This document shows, piece after piece, positions 6,924 to 14,777 of a stretch of DNA of 28,686 bases; positions within the stretch are counted from its first letter, which is position 1; every line of letters begins with the position of its first letter. Source of the DNA: DALYJJ01 sp031969915 (GTDB lineage Bacteria > Acidobacteriota > Terriglobia > Bryobacterales > Bryobacteraceae). The stretch spans positions 1 to 28,686 of the forward strand of contig DALYJJ010000080.1 of the NCBI GenBank assembly GCA_031969915.1. The letters run 5' to 3'. Below the pieces are notes generated by a model. It was not told the DNA's origin, searched no databases, and saw only the letters and a list, made by a program, of their open reading frames with translations. A program made the position numbers and the translations under genes.

Positions 6924-7846
6924 GGCCCGCCGCGGTCACGATCGGCAACTTCGACGGCGTCCACGCGGGCCACCGGCAACTGCTGCGCACCGTGGTGCGG
7001 CTGGCGCACGAGAACCATTGGACCCCCGCGGCAGTCACGTTTCATCCGCATCCCACCACCATCGTCGCGCCCCACCGTGCCCCGCGGCTGCTGATGACTC
7101 CGGAGGAGCGCGCGGCTCAGTTGCGGTCGGAAGGCATTGAGCGCGTGGAGATCGTGCCGTTCACCGCGGAGTTCGCCCGTAAGACCCCGGAGGAGTTCGT
7201 CCGCGACATCCTCATCGACCGGCTCGGCGCGCGCGCCGTGTGCGTCGGCGGCAACTTCCGCTTTGGCTACCGGCAATCCGGCGACACCGCCGCGCTCCGC
7301 GCCCTCGGCGAGCAGTTCGGCTTCGAAACCCACACGCTGGGCGGCGTCAGCGTCCGCGGCCGCCTCGCGTCTTCGAGCGAGATTCGAAAACTCATCGAAG
7401 ACGGCCGCGTTTCGTTGGCGTGCCGTCTGCTCGAGCGGCCCTTCGCCCTCCGCGGTGAAGTGGTGGCCGGCCGCGGCGTCGGGTCCCGGCAGACCGTGCC
7501 CACGCTCAATCTCCAAACTTCCGCTGAAATTCTTCCGAAAACCGGCGTCTATATCACGGAAACGGAAGACCTCAACGAACGGCGGCGGTGGCCATCCATT
7601 ACCAACGTCGGCCACCGCCCCACTTTTGACGCCGGCGCCCTGAGCATCGAGACGTTCCTCCTGGCCCCCCTCGAAGGCCCGCCGCCGACCGGCATCTCCG
7701 TCGCCTTCCATCGCCGCGTCCGGGACGAGCGCAAGTTCGCCTCGCCGGAAGACCTCAAGGCGCGGATTCTGCGCGATGTGGCCTTGGCCCAAACCTGGTT
7801 TCGCCGCCGCGCCCGTTTCGCCCGTCCGGCCGTCTCCCGGCTTTGA
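6920..7846 (+). CDS. ribF: Bifunctional riboflavin kinase / FAD synthetase
   Basis: RibF of 308 aa converts riboflavin to FMN and then FAD. The N-terminal nucleotidyltransferase half shows TIGNFDGVHAGH (7-18, with the HxGH ATP site), VGGNFRFGYRQSGD and SSSEIR, the variant of the common SSTxIR motif. The C-terminal flavokinase half shows GRGVGSRQTVPTLNL and the TNVGHRPTF block. The N terminus is very short: the adenylyltransferase motif begins six residues in, whereas many homologues carry 10-15 extra residues. The ATGA overlap with the upstream hydrolase fixes the start at 6920. FAD and FMN made here serve complex I, among others, but no direct regulatory link is visible. Confidence 0.95.
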   Translation: MRPAAVTIGNFDGVHAGHRQLLRTVVRLAHENHWTPAAVTFHPHPTTIVAPHRAPRLLMTPEERAAQLRSEGIERVEIVPFTAEFARKTPEEFVRDILIDRLGARAVCVGGNFRFGYRQSGDTAALRALGEQFGFETHTLGGVSVRGRLASSSEIRKLIEDGRVSLACRLLERPFALRGEVVAGRGVGSRQTVPTLNLQTSAEILPKTGVYITETEDLNERRRWPSITNVGHRPTFDAGALSIETFLLAPLEGPPPTGISVAFHRRVRDERKFASPEDLKARILRDVALAQTWFRRRARFARPAVSRL

Positions 7847-7876
7847 GGCCCCGGCCGGGACAGCGAACCCGCCGCC

Positions 7877-7893
7877 GGGCGCGCGTTGCGCCC
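7877..7893 (+). terminator. Hairpin after ribF without U-tract
   Basis: GGGCGC (7877-7882), a five-base loop, then GCGCCC (7888-7893): a perfect 6-bp stem 31 bases after the ribF stop. No T-run follows, so termination may be weak or Rho-assisted, or the hairpin may be incidental in GC-rich DNA. Confidence 0.3.
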
Positions 7894-7913
7894 CACCGCC
7901 GCAAAATGTTAGC

Positions 7914-7948
7914 TTGAAAATTCAGATTCCCGGGTGCGATTTCACAAT
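7914..7948 (+). promoter_or_regulatory. Candidate promoter region of the aldolase gene
   Basis: An AT-richer patch in the 123-base gap before fba. TTGAAA (7914-7919) resembles a -35 box. CACAAT (7943-7948) is the best -10-like hexamer, but the 23-base spacing is too long, so one of the two is probably not used. The leader then carries AAGGAG (7957-7962), seven bases before the ATG. Confidence 0.25.
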
Positions 7949-7969
7949 CACTAGGTAAGGAGTAATCGA

Positions 7970-8995
7970 ATGCTCGTTTCCATGCGGCAAGTGCTCGATG
8001 AAGCAGCAAAAGGCGGCTACGGCGTTGGCGCCTTCAACGTAAATAACATGGAGCAGATTCAGGCGATCATGGAGGCGGCTCGCGAAACCAAGTCGCCCGT
8101 GATCATCCAGGCCAGCCGCGGCGCCCGTTCCTACTCGCAGGACCGCTTCCTGTATCACCTCATGGTGGCGGCCACGGAACTCTATCCGGAGATCCCCACC
8201 GTGTTGCACCTCGACCACGGCAACAGCCCCGAGACCTGCAAATCGGCCATCGAGATGGGCTTCACCAGCGTTATGATGGACGGCTCGCTTCTTGCCGACG
8301 GCAAGACACCGGCGTCGTTCGATTACAACGTCCAGGTGACGAGGGAAGTCGTCGAGATGGCGCACGCCAAGGGCGTCACGGTCGAGGGCGAAATCGGCTG
8401 CCTCGGCGGCATCGAAGACGGCCACGGCGCCGGCGGCGATGGCCTCTCGCACCTCACCGACCCCACGCAAGCCGTCGAGTTCGTCGAGAAGACCGGCCTG
8501 GATGCCCTCGCCATCGCGATCGGAACCAGCCACGGCGCCTACAAGTTCTCCAAGGCTCCCACCGGCGAGACGCTGAAGATGGACGTGCTCATCGACATCC
8601 ACAACCGCCTTCCCAATACCCACCTGGTGATGCATGGATCCTCCAGTGTTCCGAAGGACCTGCAGGACATCATCAACCAGTACGGCGGCAAGTTGAAGCC
8701 GACCTGGGGAGTGCCCGTCGAAGAGATCCAACTCGGCATCAAGAACGGCGTGCGCAAGATCAACGTCGACACCGACAACCGCCTCGCGATCACCGGCGCC
8801 ATCCGGAAGGTCTTCTTCGAAACGCCGGAGAAGTTCGACCCGCGCGACTACCTCAAGCCGGCGCGCGACGCAATGAAGAAAGTGGTAGCCCTCCGCATGA
8901 CGCAGTTTGGCCAGGCTGGCCGCGCCGGCGATTACGCCCCCATCCCGCTCGACGAGATGGCCAAGAAGTACAAGGAACAGGGCGTTCTCGTTTAG
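7970..8995 (+). CDS. fba: Class II fructose-bisphosphate aldolase
   Basis: Zinc-dependent aldolase of 341 aa that interconverts fructose 1,6-bisphosphate with DHAP and glyceraldehyde 3-phosphate in glycolysis and gluconeogenesis. The length and motifs fit the type IIB (Calvin-cycle/gram-positive-like) subgroup. Catalytic and zinc residues are visible: D82-H83 in HLDHGN, the VEGEIGCLGGIEDG block (138-151), H188 in IGTSHGAYKF, H222 in MHGSSS and NVDTDNR for phosphate binding. The start has a strong ribosome site, AAGGAG seven bases upstream. The gene appears monocistronic, with 123 bases before it and a strong hairpin terminator after it. Codon use shows nothing foreign. Confidence 0.97.
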   Translation: MLVSMRQVLDEAAKGGYGVGAFNVNNMEQIQAIMEAARETKSPVIIQASRGARSYSQDRFLYHLMVAATELYPEIPTVLHLDHGNSPETCKSAIEMGFTSVMMDGSLLADGKTPASFDYNVQVTREVVEMAHAKGVTVEGEIGCLGGIEDGHGAGGDGLSHLTDPTQAVEFVEKTGLDALAIAIGTSHGAYKFSKAPTGETLKMDVLIDIHNRLPNTHLVMHGSSSVPKDLQDIINQYGGKLKPTWGVPVEEIQLGIKNGVRKINVDTDNRLAITGAIRKVFFETPEKFDPRDYLKPARDAMKKVVALRMTQFGQAGRAGDYAPIPLDEMAKKYKEQGVLV

Positions 8996-9018
8996 TTCTC
9001 CCAAACTCCTCCTTCCCC

Positions 9019-9038
9019 GGGCGGGCTTCGGCCCGCCC
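9019..9038 (+). terminator. Strong GC hairpin with TTCG loop after fba
   Basis: GGGCGGGC (9019-9026), loop TTCG, GCCCGCCC (9031-9038): a perfect 8-bp stem with an ultra-stable UUCG tetraloop, 24 bases after the fba stop. The following run is C/T-rich (CTCCTCCTTCCCTTCCC) and not pure T. The position and symmetry make it the likely intrinsic terminator of fba. Confidence 0.75.
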
Positions 9039-9076
9039 CTCCTCCTTCCCTTCCCTCCGTCCCTCCGCCCGCACTC

Positions 9077-9105
9077 TTGCTTTCGTGCGCCACGCATGCC
9101 ATACT
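9077..9105 (+). promoter_or_regulatory. Candidate padR promoter
   Basis: TTGCTT (9077-9082) and CATACT (9100-9105) are separated by 17 bases. They match the -35 consensus at three of six positions and the -10 at four of six. Transcription would start near 9112, within the tandem repeat described next, leaving a leader of about 18 bases. Confidence 0.35.
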
Positions 9106-9122
9106 CAGTTAGACTTAGTAAG
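9103..9122 (+). promoter_or_regulatory. Tandem 10-bp repeat, candidate PadR operator
   Basis: ACTCAGTTAG (9103-9112) is followed without gap by ACTTAGTAAG (9113-9122). Eight of ten positions are identical, and the period is one DNA turn. The second unit contains the odd palindrome CTTA-G-TAAG. The block overlaps the proposed -10 and start site of padR and ends seven bases before its ATG, an ideal place for autorepression. No classical PadR site (ATGT-N8-ACAT) is seen. Confidence 0.45.
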
Positions 9123-9129
9123 CTGAACT

Positions 9130-9465
9130 ATGGGAAGTAAAGTCCGGAACGAACTCCTCCCCGGCACCCTCGACATGCTCGTCCTTAAGGCGATCACGTC
9201 GGGAGCGCTCCACGGCTACGCGATCGCTCAACTCCTCCGCCAGGTCTCGAGCGACTTCCTTCAGGTGGAGGAAGGCTCCCTGTACCCGGCCCTCCAGCGC
9301 CTGGAGCTCAACGGCTATATTCAGGGCGAATGGTCCACCACCGCCAACAACCGCCGCGCGCGCGTATACAAGGTGACCGCCGCCGGCCGGAAACAGCTCC
9401 AATCCGAGGTGGAACGCTACCATCGCATGACCACCGCCATTGAGAGCATCCTCGGGTGGGCCTGA
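9130..9465 (+). CDS. PadR-family transcriptional regulator
   Basis: Winged-helix regulator of 111 aa, the normal size of the short PadR subfamily that accompanies acidobacterial permeases. The conserved layout is visible: LLPGTLDMLVLKAI at the start of the wing-helix domain, HGYAIAQLL, the EEGSLYPALQRLELNGYI recognition region (about 48-65), then RRARVYKVTAAGRKQL and a C-terminal dimerisation helix. The TGA overlaps the ATG of the permease gene (TGATG at 9463-9467), so regulator and permease are one translationally coupled unit. Such PadR proteins are thought to repress their own operon. The start at 9130 has no strong ribosome site, which fits a short leader. Confidence 0.92.
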   Translation: MGSKVRNELLPGTLDMLVLKAITSGALHGYAIAQLLRQVSSDFLQVEEGSLYPALQRLELNGYIQGEWSTTANNRRARVYKVTAAGRKQLQSEVERYHRMTTAIESILGWA

Positions 9466-12104
9466 TGAAACTCCTCCGCCGCCTTTTCTATTGGCGCTCC
9501 GCCGCCGCCCGCGAGTCCCAACTCCGCGAGGAGATGCAACTCCACCAGGACCTGCTCCGCCAGGAACTCGAGGACGCCGGCTTCTCCCCCCAGGCCGCGC
9601 GCGACGAAGTCCACCGCCGCTTCGGCTCCCCCCTGCATCACGCCGAGGAATCGCGCGCCGCCTGGCTCTCCCAGCGCCTCACCGAACTCGCCTTCGACCT
9701 CCGCTACGCCGCCCGCCTCATGCGCCGATCGCCGGGGGTCACCGCGGTCGCCGTCCTTTCCGCCGCGCTCGGCATCGGCGTCTGCACCACCATCTTCGCC
9801 ATCGGAAGCGCGCTTCTCGAAAGGCCCCTGCGTGTAGAGCAGCCGGCGACTCTGATCTCGATCGGCGGCCGTTCTCTCAAGAGCGGCAACATCGGCCCTA
9901 CGCTCTCCTGGCGCGAGCGGATCGTCATGCAGGAGACGGCGCAGTCGATGCAGGGCGTCGCCGCCTACTTTCCCGGAGTGCAGGGCGTGTTCGGCGGCGC
10001 GGGCGAACCGGTGCGCCATTGGGGCGCCATCGCCAGCGCAAATTACTTCGACGTGGTCCGGCCGCGGTTTTCCCTGGGTGGCGGCTTCCTTCCGCAGGAC
10101 GATCAGCAGGGCCGCCCTCCGGCTATCGTAATCAGTCATCGGGTCTGGCAATCCCGCTTCAACGGCGACCCCAGCCTCGCCGGCCGTTCCATCGATTTCA
10201 ACGGCCGCGCGGTCACCGTCATGGGCGTCACCGCGCCCGGTTTCAGCGGCGCCGACACCGCTACGTTCTCCGATTTCTGGATTCCCTTCTCGATGTTCGA
10301 GGACCTGCGGCTGCTCCCACGCACCGCGCTGGACGAGTTCGACGCCAGTTGGCTGTTAGTCTTCGGCCGGCTGCAACCCGGCCACACCCTGGAAGCCGCC
10401 AGCCGTGAGTTCGACCTCATCTCCGCCCGCTTGCGCCAGGACCACCAGGGCGCCATGCCCCAGCGGACCTATCAACTCGAAGTCGCGGGCCGCCTCTTCC
10501 CCGCGGTGCGCGGCGCAGTGGAGACGGTGTACTTCCTGTTGATGGCCGCTGCGCTCCTGGTGCTGCTCATCGCCTGCGCGAACATCGCCAACCTGCTGCT
10601 GGCCCGCGCCGCCGCGCGCCAGCGCGAAATCGCCACCCGCCTCTCCATCGGGGCCGGCCGCGGCCGCCTCGTCCGCCAGCTCCTTACCGAGAGCGTCTCG
10701 CTCGCGGCGCTCGGCGGAGCGCTCGGCCTGGCCCTCTGCCGCGCCGCGCTCCCCCTCATTGAGAACCTCGATCTCCCGCTGCCCCTGCCGGTCGATCTGC
10801 GCATCGGTATCGACGGCCGCGTCGTTCTCTTCGCTCTTCTCAGCACGCTCCTGACGGGCCTCGTCTTCGGACTCGCCCCGGCCTGGAAAGCCTCTCGCCA
10901 GAGCTATGTCGCCGCCCTCAAAGGCGACGCCTGGAAGACCGGCCGCCGCTGGAACCTGCGCGACTTCCTGGTGGTCGCCCAGGTTATGACCGCCGTAGTG
11001 CTCCTGATTTCCGCCGGCCTTACGCTGCGCAGCCTCCACTCCGGAGCGCAGATCAACGTCGGCGTCGGCGCGCAGAACCTGCTGCTCGTCTCCGTGGACC
11101 CAGGTCTCCGCCGCTACACGCCGCAACAGGAAGCACGGTTCTTCGACGAAGTGTCGCGCCGTATCTCCGCACTGGCCGGAGTGCAGCAGGTGTCCACCAC
11201 GACACGGCTGCCGCTCGGTCCGATCGGCGTTGAAGTCGGCGTCAAGGACGAACGGCGCAAGGAGAAGGCAGTCGAAGTCGGCGCAAACCTCTACAGCATT
11301 GGGCCCGGATACTTCCAGACCATCGGCGTGCCCGTCCTGCTGGGCGAGGAGTTCGCGCCCCGCCACCAGAACGGCGACCTTGTCGCCATCGTCAACCAGG
11401 CGGCGGCCCGTAAACTCTTCGGCGCGGACGACCCCATCGGTCTCGCGCTCGGCGGGATTTACAAGCCCTACCGTGTGATCGGCGTGGTGGCCGACCACCG
11501 CAGCGCGACGATCGGCGAGCCCCCGCGCCCCGCCGTTTTCCTCCTTCGCACGCAGACCGGCTCCTTGACGCCCGGCTTCTTCGGAACGTACCTGGTCGTG
11601 CGCACCGCAGCCGATCCGCTCTCCTACCTGGCGCCCGTCCGCGCCGAGATCCGCCGCCTGGACGCCAATATGGCCATCCTCGATGCCAAGACCTGGGCCC
11701 ACCACCGCGATCAGGCGCTCTTCGTCCCGCGCATCGCCGCCTTCGTCGTCGCCTTCTGCGGCGCCATGGGCTTTCTCATCGCCGCCATCGGCCTGTACGG
11801 GGTGATCCGCTACTCCGTCGAACGCCGCACGCGCGAGATCGGTATTCGTCTCGCCCTCGGTTCCACACGCGCCGAAGTGCTGCGCCTGGTCATCAAGCAG
11901 GGCGCATGGCTCACCGCCGCCGGCCTTGCGTTGGGACTCGCCGTCGCCGCCCTCCTCGGCCGCGCCGTCCAGGGCCTCCTCTACGGCATCGCGGGAACCG
12001 ACCCGCTGACCTATGCGCTGGTGGTCCCGCTGGTGGCCGTCGTCGCCCTGATCGCCTGTTGGCTCCCGGCCCGCAGGGCCGCCCGCCTGAGCCCCGTCGA
12101 ACTG
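9465..12104 (+). CDS. MacB/FtsX-type ABC permease (acidobacterial duplicated orphan permease), 3' end abnormal
   Basis: Recognisable body of about 880 residues, the usual size of the family. Order: an amphipathic acidobacterial N-terminal segment (1-90); a first membrane helix and MacB-type periplasmic core (about 91-340); an FtsX domain with LLIACANIANLLLARAAARQ and the REIATRLSIGAGRGRLVRQL loop (about 355-480); a second helix and periplasmic core (about 505-755); and a second FtsX domain (about 760-880) ending LPARRAARLSPVE. No ATPase gene is adjacent, as in other 'orphan' members. The start is the ATG at 9465, coupled to padR. The oddity is that no stop follows the conserved end. The frame stays open to the TAA/TGA-type stop at 13116-13118, through some 340 residues that are antisense to two other genes. 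A TGA lies one frame away at 12103-12105. A frameshift, deletion or assembly error is likely. Confidence 0.85.
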
Positions 12105-12160
12105 ACGCCCCCCGGGGCCGGCCACCGCCGCTTCCGAATACGCTCCCGGACGGCTATAGT
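12105..12160. other. Tail-to-tail junction lacking both expected stop codons
   Basis: The permease (plus) and the PspC-domain gene (minus) converge here in the same codon register. Permease homology ends at 12104, and PspC homology ends near 12158, yet neither frame has a stop between them. Out-of-frame stops exist: TGA 12103-12105 and TAG 12157-12159 on the plus strand, and TAG 12156-12154 on the minus strand. A C6G4 run at 12108-12117 is a natural place for an indel or a misjoined assembly. Confidence 0.6.
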
Positions 12161-12437
12161 CGGCCGGCATCACGATCCAGCAGATTACATAGGCGAGGAA
12201 GCCCGTTCCGTAGAAGATCACCGCGCAGAGCCACAGGATCCGCACCATCACGGGATCGATCCCGAAGTACCGCGCCACACCGGCGCAGACCCCAGCAATC
12301 GCCTTGTCGTACATCGGCCGGACCAGGCGCCGCTCGGGGGGCTGGTACGGCCGCGGCGATTTGCCGGCCTCGGCGCCGCAACTCGTGCAGAACCGGTCAC
12401 CCTCGTCCATCCGCCGTCCACATCCGCCACAGTACAT
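12108..12437 (-). CDS. Zinc-ribbon plus PspC-domain membrane protein, no stop at the expected place
   Basis: The N-terminal zinc ribbon has two CxxC pairs (C3/C6 and C17/C20: YCGGC and CTSCG), a short linker, then a PspC domain (about 38-92: RRLVRPMYDKAIAGVCAGVA, YFGIDPVMVRILW) with one or two membrane segments ending YVICWIVMP. PspC-like proteins take part in envelope-stress sensing, and this ribbon fusion is common in acidobacteria. The start at 12437 is supported by a strong GGGAGGAGG about seven bases upstream. The family normally ends soon after the last helix. Here the frame continues through the antisense of the permease and would formally give 693 aa. I report only the recognisable part plus a short tail. 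It lies 75 bases downstream of the SIMPL gene and may belong to that operon. Confidence 0.72.
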
Positions 12438-12512
12438 CGCCGTGCCTCCTCCCTCTGCCGAAGATACGGAAACGAATGGAATCGAGTTCCCTGGCCGGTG
12501 CGTTTGTTCCCG

Positions 12513-13208
12513 CTACTGCTGCAGGGCGACGGTCAGCACCACCGCGGCCCGGACTTCGATCGTCCCCGGCTCCACCGGCGTCGCTTCCATCGATTGCGCG
12601 GCCATCGCCTGCCGGAACATGGGCACGGGCGCGCCGCCGCCGCCTTCTTCGACACTCCACACGCGGCCCAGTTTCAGCCCCAACGCGGCGGCCATCGTTT
12701 CCGCCTCCGCGCGAGCGCGCTGCGCGGCCATAGCCAGCGCCTTGGCGCGCGCCTCCTGTTCGCTCTTGAGCAGAAACTGGATCCCGCCGATCGCGTTCGC
12801 GCCATACTTCATCCCGATGTCGATGGCGCGGCTCACGGCGCTCAGGTCGTCGAGCGTCACCCGCACCGTGTTCTGCGCCGTATAGCCGGTGATGGAGGGC
12901 TTCTGGTTGGGGCCGTAGCGATAGTCCGGCCGGAGCGAATAGCCGACCGTTTCGATCTCGCTCCCGGCGGGCAGCGTCTTCTTCAGCTCCGCCAGCACCG
13001 CGGTGAGTGTCCGGGCGTTCTCCGACCCCGCCGCCGCCGCGGTCGCCGCCTGTGTCACCACGCCGAGATCGAGCCGTGCCCGGTCCGGACGCGCCGTCAC
13101 CACGCCTTCGCCGCTTGACCGCACATAGGGAATCGTGGGGCGCGGTGGTTCCTGGGCTTGGGCAGCCGCTAGGCAGCAGCCGAAGGACGCCATCAGGAGG
13201 ATTCGCAT
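12513..13208 (-). CDS. SIMPL-domain (DUF541) exported protein
   Basis: Periplasmic protein of 231 aa. A signal peptide (MRILLMASFGCCLAAAQA, 1-18) precedes one SIMPL/DUF541 domain. Family marks visible are the early VRSSGEGVVTARPDRARLDLGV strand, QNTVRVTLDDLSAV and the long helix with QEARAKALAMAAQRARAEAETMAAALGLKLGRV. The BP26/OmpR-like family oligomerises in the cell envelope; its role is poorly defined, with links to oxidative and envelope stress. The ATG at 13208 has no ribosome site. A CATAAT hexamer lies six bases before it, so the mRNA may be leaderless. It sits 46 bases after alaX on the same strand and upstream of the PspC gene. Confidence 0.9.
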   Translation of the reverse strand: MRILLMASFGCCLAAAQAQEPPRPTIPYVRSSGEGVVTARPDRARLDLGVVTQAATAAAAGSENARTLTAVLAELKKTLPAGSEIETVGYSLRPDYRYGPNQKPSITGYTAQNTVRVTLDDLSAVSRAIDIGMKYGANAIGGIQFLLKSEQEARAKALAMAAQRARAEAETMAAALGLKLGRVWSVEEGGGGAPVPMFRQAMAAQSMEATPVEPGTIEVRAAVVLTVALQQ

Positions 13209-13214
13209 GGCTAA

Positions 13215-13220
13215 ATTATG
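13215..13220 (-). promoter_or_regulatory. Candidate -10 box for a leaderless SIMPL mRNA
   Basis: CATAAT on the minus strand (five of six consensus bases) ends six bases before the A of the ATG at 13208. A start at the usual distance would fall on the start codon itself. No convincing -35 is visible. Confidence 0.4.
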
Positions 13221-13254
13221 GCGCGATCCGTCGCTGCATCGGGCGCCCGGGTCT

Positions 13255-14418
13255 TCAGGCCAACAGCGCCGCCGCCACGCGTTCCAGCGCGGCGCGATCC
13301 GGCACCGAACCTTGCGCGAGGGTTTGCGCCCCGCCGCCGCGGCCGCCCTCGGCGGTCAGCAGCGGCTTCAACACCGCGCCCGCGTTGCGTCCGTCCTTCG
13401 ACACGGCGAACAACACCGCGGCCGGTTCGGCGATGACCGCGATGAACTCGGCGTGCTCCCTCGCGGTGAAGCCCTGGGCGAGGGTCCGCAGGTCGTCGTC
13501 GATCGCGCCCTTCTCGATCCGCCGCACGTGGCGCCGCACACCGTCGGCGCCCGCCGGGGTCCGCTCCCACAGCGCGCGGCCTTCGAGCAGCGCGAGTTCC
13601 GTCGACAGCTTGCGGCGGGCGCGGTCGGCCTCCTGCAGTTTCTCCGATTGTGCGGCCACCAGAGCCGGAGCGTCGTCAAGCGTCGAAGAGAACGTCCGCG
13701 CCACGAGCGAGAGCGCCTCGAAATCCGCCCGCGCGCGCCGCACCGCGCGCCCGCCGCACAGGAATTCGATGCGCGTGTTACCCCGGATCTTCTCGGTCTT
13801 GCGCAGCAGGACCAGGCCGATCTCGCCGGTGGCGCGTACGTGGGTACCGCCGCACGCCGACCGGTCCAGCCCTTCAATAGACACGATGCGCAGGTCTCCC
13901 TCGCGCCCGGACGGCTTGCGCAAACCGGCGGCCTCCGGCGCCGCCTGGAACTCCACCGTGAACCGCCGGTTTTCGAAGACGGCTTCGTTGGCCCGCCGCT
14001 CGGCCTCGGCCAACTGCTCGCCGGTGAACGAGCCGGCGGCGATGTCGATGGTCGAAGCCTCCGCCCCCAGGTGGAAGCTCACCGTCTCCAGTCCGAACCG
14101 CTCCACCAACACGGACGACAGCAGATGCTGCCCGCTGTGTTGCTGCATGTGATCGAAGCGCCGGGCCCAATCGATCCGCCCCTCGACGGCTTCCCCGGCA
14201 AGCGGCGCGGCCAGCACGTGGGCGATCCGCTCGCCTTCGTCCACCACGTCCACCACCTCGATCGAAGCGAGCGTGCCGCGATCCGGCGGCTGCCCGCCGG
14301 ACTCCGGATAGAACGCGGTCCGGTCCAGGTACACACGCCGGCCGCCGTCGGCCAGTTCCACGACCCTGGCTTCGAACTGCGAGAGATAGGAATCGGTGTA
14401 GTAGAGGCGGCCGCTCAC
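13255..14418 (-). CDS. alaX: Alanyl-tRNA editing protein AlaX-L with DHHA1-type tail
   Basis: Free-standing trans-editing factor of 387 aa that hydrolyses mischarged Ser- or Gly-tRNA(Ala). The editing domain has the GGQPPDRG motif (41-48) and zinc ligands H90 and H94 (HMQQH) plus C189 and H193 (ACGGTH). The C-terminal part (about 230-387) has a coiled-coil-like helix (EKLQEADRARRKLSTELALLEG) and ends with GGRGGGAQTLAQGS, as in the DHHA1 domain of alanyl-tRNA synthetase. This is therefore the long AlaX form. The start is a GTG at 14418 that overlaps the nuoA TGA (GTGA); the frame upstream of it is only antisense-like sequence. Coupling to nuoA is unexpected functionally but looks real from the overlap. 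Confidence 0.9.
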   Translation of the reverse strand: MSGRLYYTDSYLSQFEARVVELADGGRRVYLDRTAFYPESGGQPPDRGTLASIEVVDVVDEGERIAHVLAAPLAGEAVEGRIDWARRFDHMQQHSGQHLLSSVLVERFGLETVSFHLGAEASTIDIAAGSFTGEQLAEAERRANEAVFENRRFTVEFQAAPEAAGLRKPSGREGDLRIVSIEGLDRSACGGTHVRATGEIGLVLLRKTEKIRGNTRIEFLCGGRAVRRARADFEALSLVARTFSSTLDDAPALVAAQSEKLQEADRARRKLSTELALLEGRALWERTPAGADGVRRHVRRIEKGAIDDDLRTLAQGFTAREHAEFIAVIAEPAAVLFAVSKDGRNAGAVLKPLLTAEGGRGGGAQTLAQGSVPDRAALERVAAALLA

Positions 14419-14771
14419 ACCCACTCGAGCGCGCCCTTCTTGTACGCCCACACGTAGCCCACGATCAGAATCGCCAGGAACACCGCCACCTCCGCCACGC
14501 CGAACCAACCCAGCGCCTTGTAGCGCACGGCCCAGGGGTAGAGGAAGATCGTCTCCACGTCGAAGATCACGAAGAGAATGGCAATGATGTAGTAGCGGAC
14601 GGTGTAGCGGCCGCGGGAATCGGAGGAGGCTTCGATGCCGCATTCGTAGGCTTCGAGCTTGGTTTCAAAGGGCGCCGAGGGCCGGACGAGCTTGGCGGCG
14701 AGCAGCGCCAGGATGGGAAACGACAAAGCGGCCAAAAGGAAGATAAAGATCGGCAAATAGCCTTCCGGCAT
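14415..14771 (-). CDS. nuoA: NADH-quinone oxidoreductase subunit A
   Basis: Membrane subunit of complex I, 118 aa, with three hydrophobic helices (about 7-28, 60-80 and 88-110). The loop between the first two carries the invariant ECG (43-45, in EAYECGIEAS) near the quinone cavity, and FDVE (70-73) in helix 2 is also conserved. The gene stands apart from the other nuo genes in this window: nuoL, nuoM and nuoN lie 10 kb away, and no nuoB follows. Downstream it overlaps alaX. Upstream, 21 bases separate it from the oxidoreductase gene and contain a TATAGT hexamer six bases before the ATG; GAGG lies two bases before the ATG. Confidence 0.96.
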   Translation of the reverse strand: MPEGYLPIFIFLLAALSFPILALLAAKLVRPSAPFETKLEAYECGIEASSDSRGRYTVRYYIIAILFVIFDVETIFLYPWAVRYKALGWFGVAEVAVFLAILIVGYVWAYKKGALEWV

Positions 14772-14777
14772 GGCCTC

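Noticed and set aside
10356..12437. A 693-aa minus-strand protein starting with the zinc ribbon
   Set aside because: Only the first ~95-110 residues resemble a protein family; the remainder mirrors permease codons in the same register, where stops are rare in GC-rich DNA.
9465..13118. A single 1,200-residue permease with a genuine C-terminal extension
   Set aside because: Family homology ends at 12104. The rest is Arg/Pro/His-rich sequence antisense to a PspC gene and a SIMPL gene that both have clear domains and starts.
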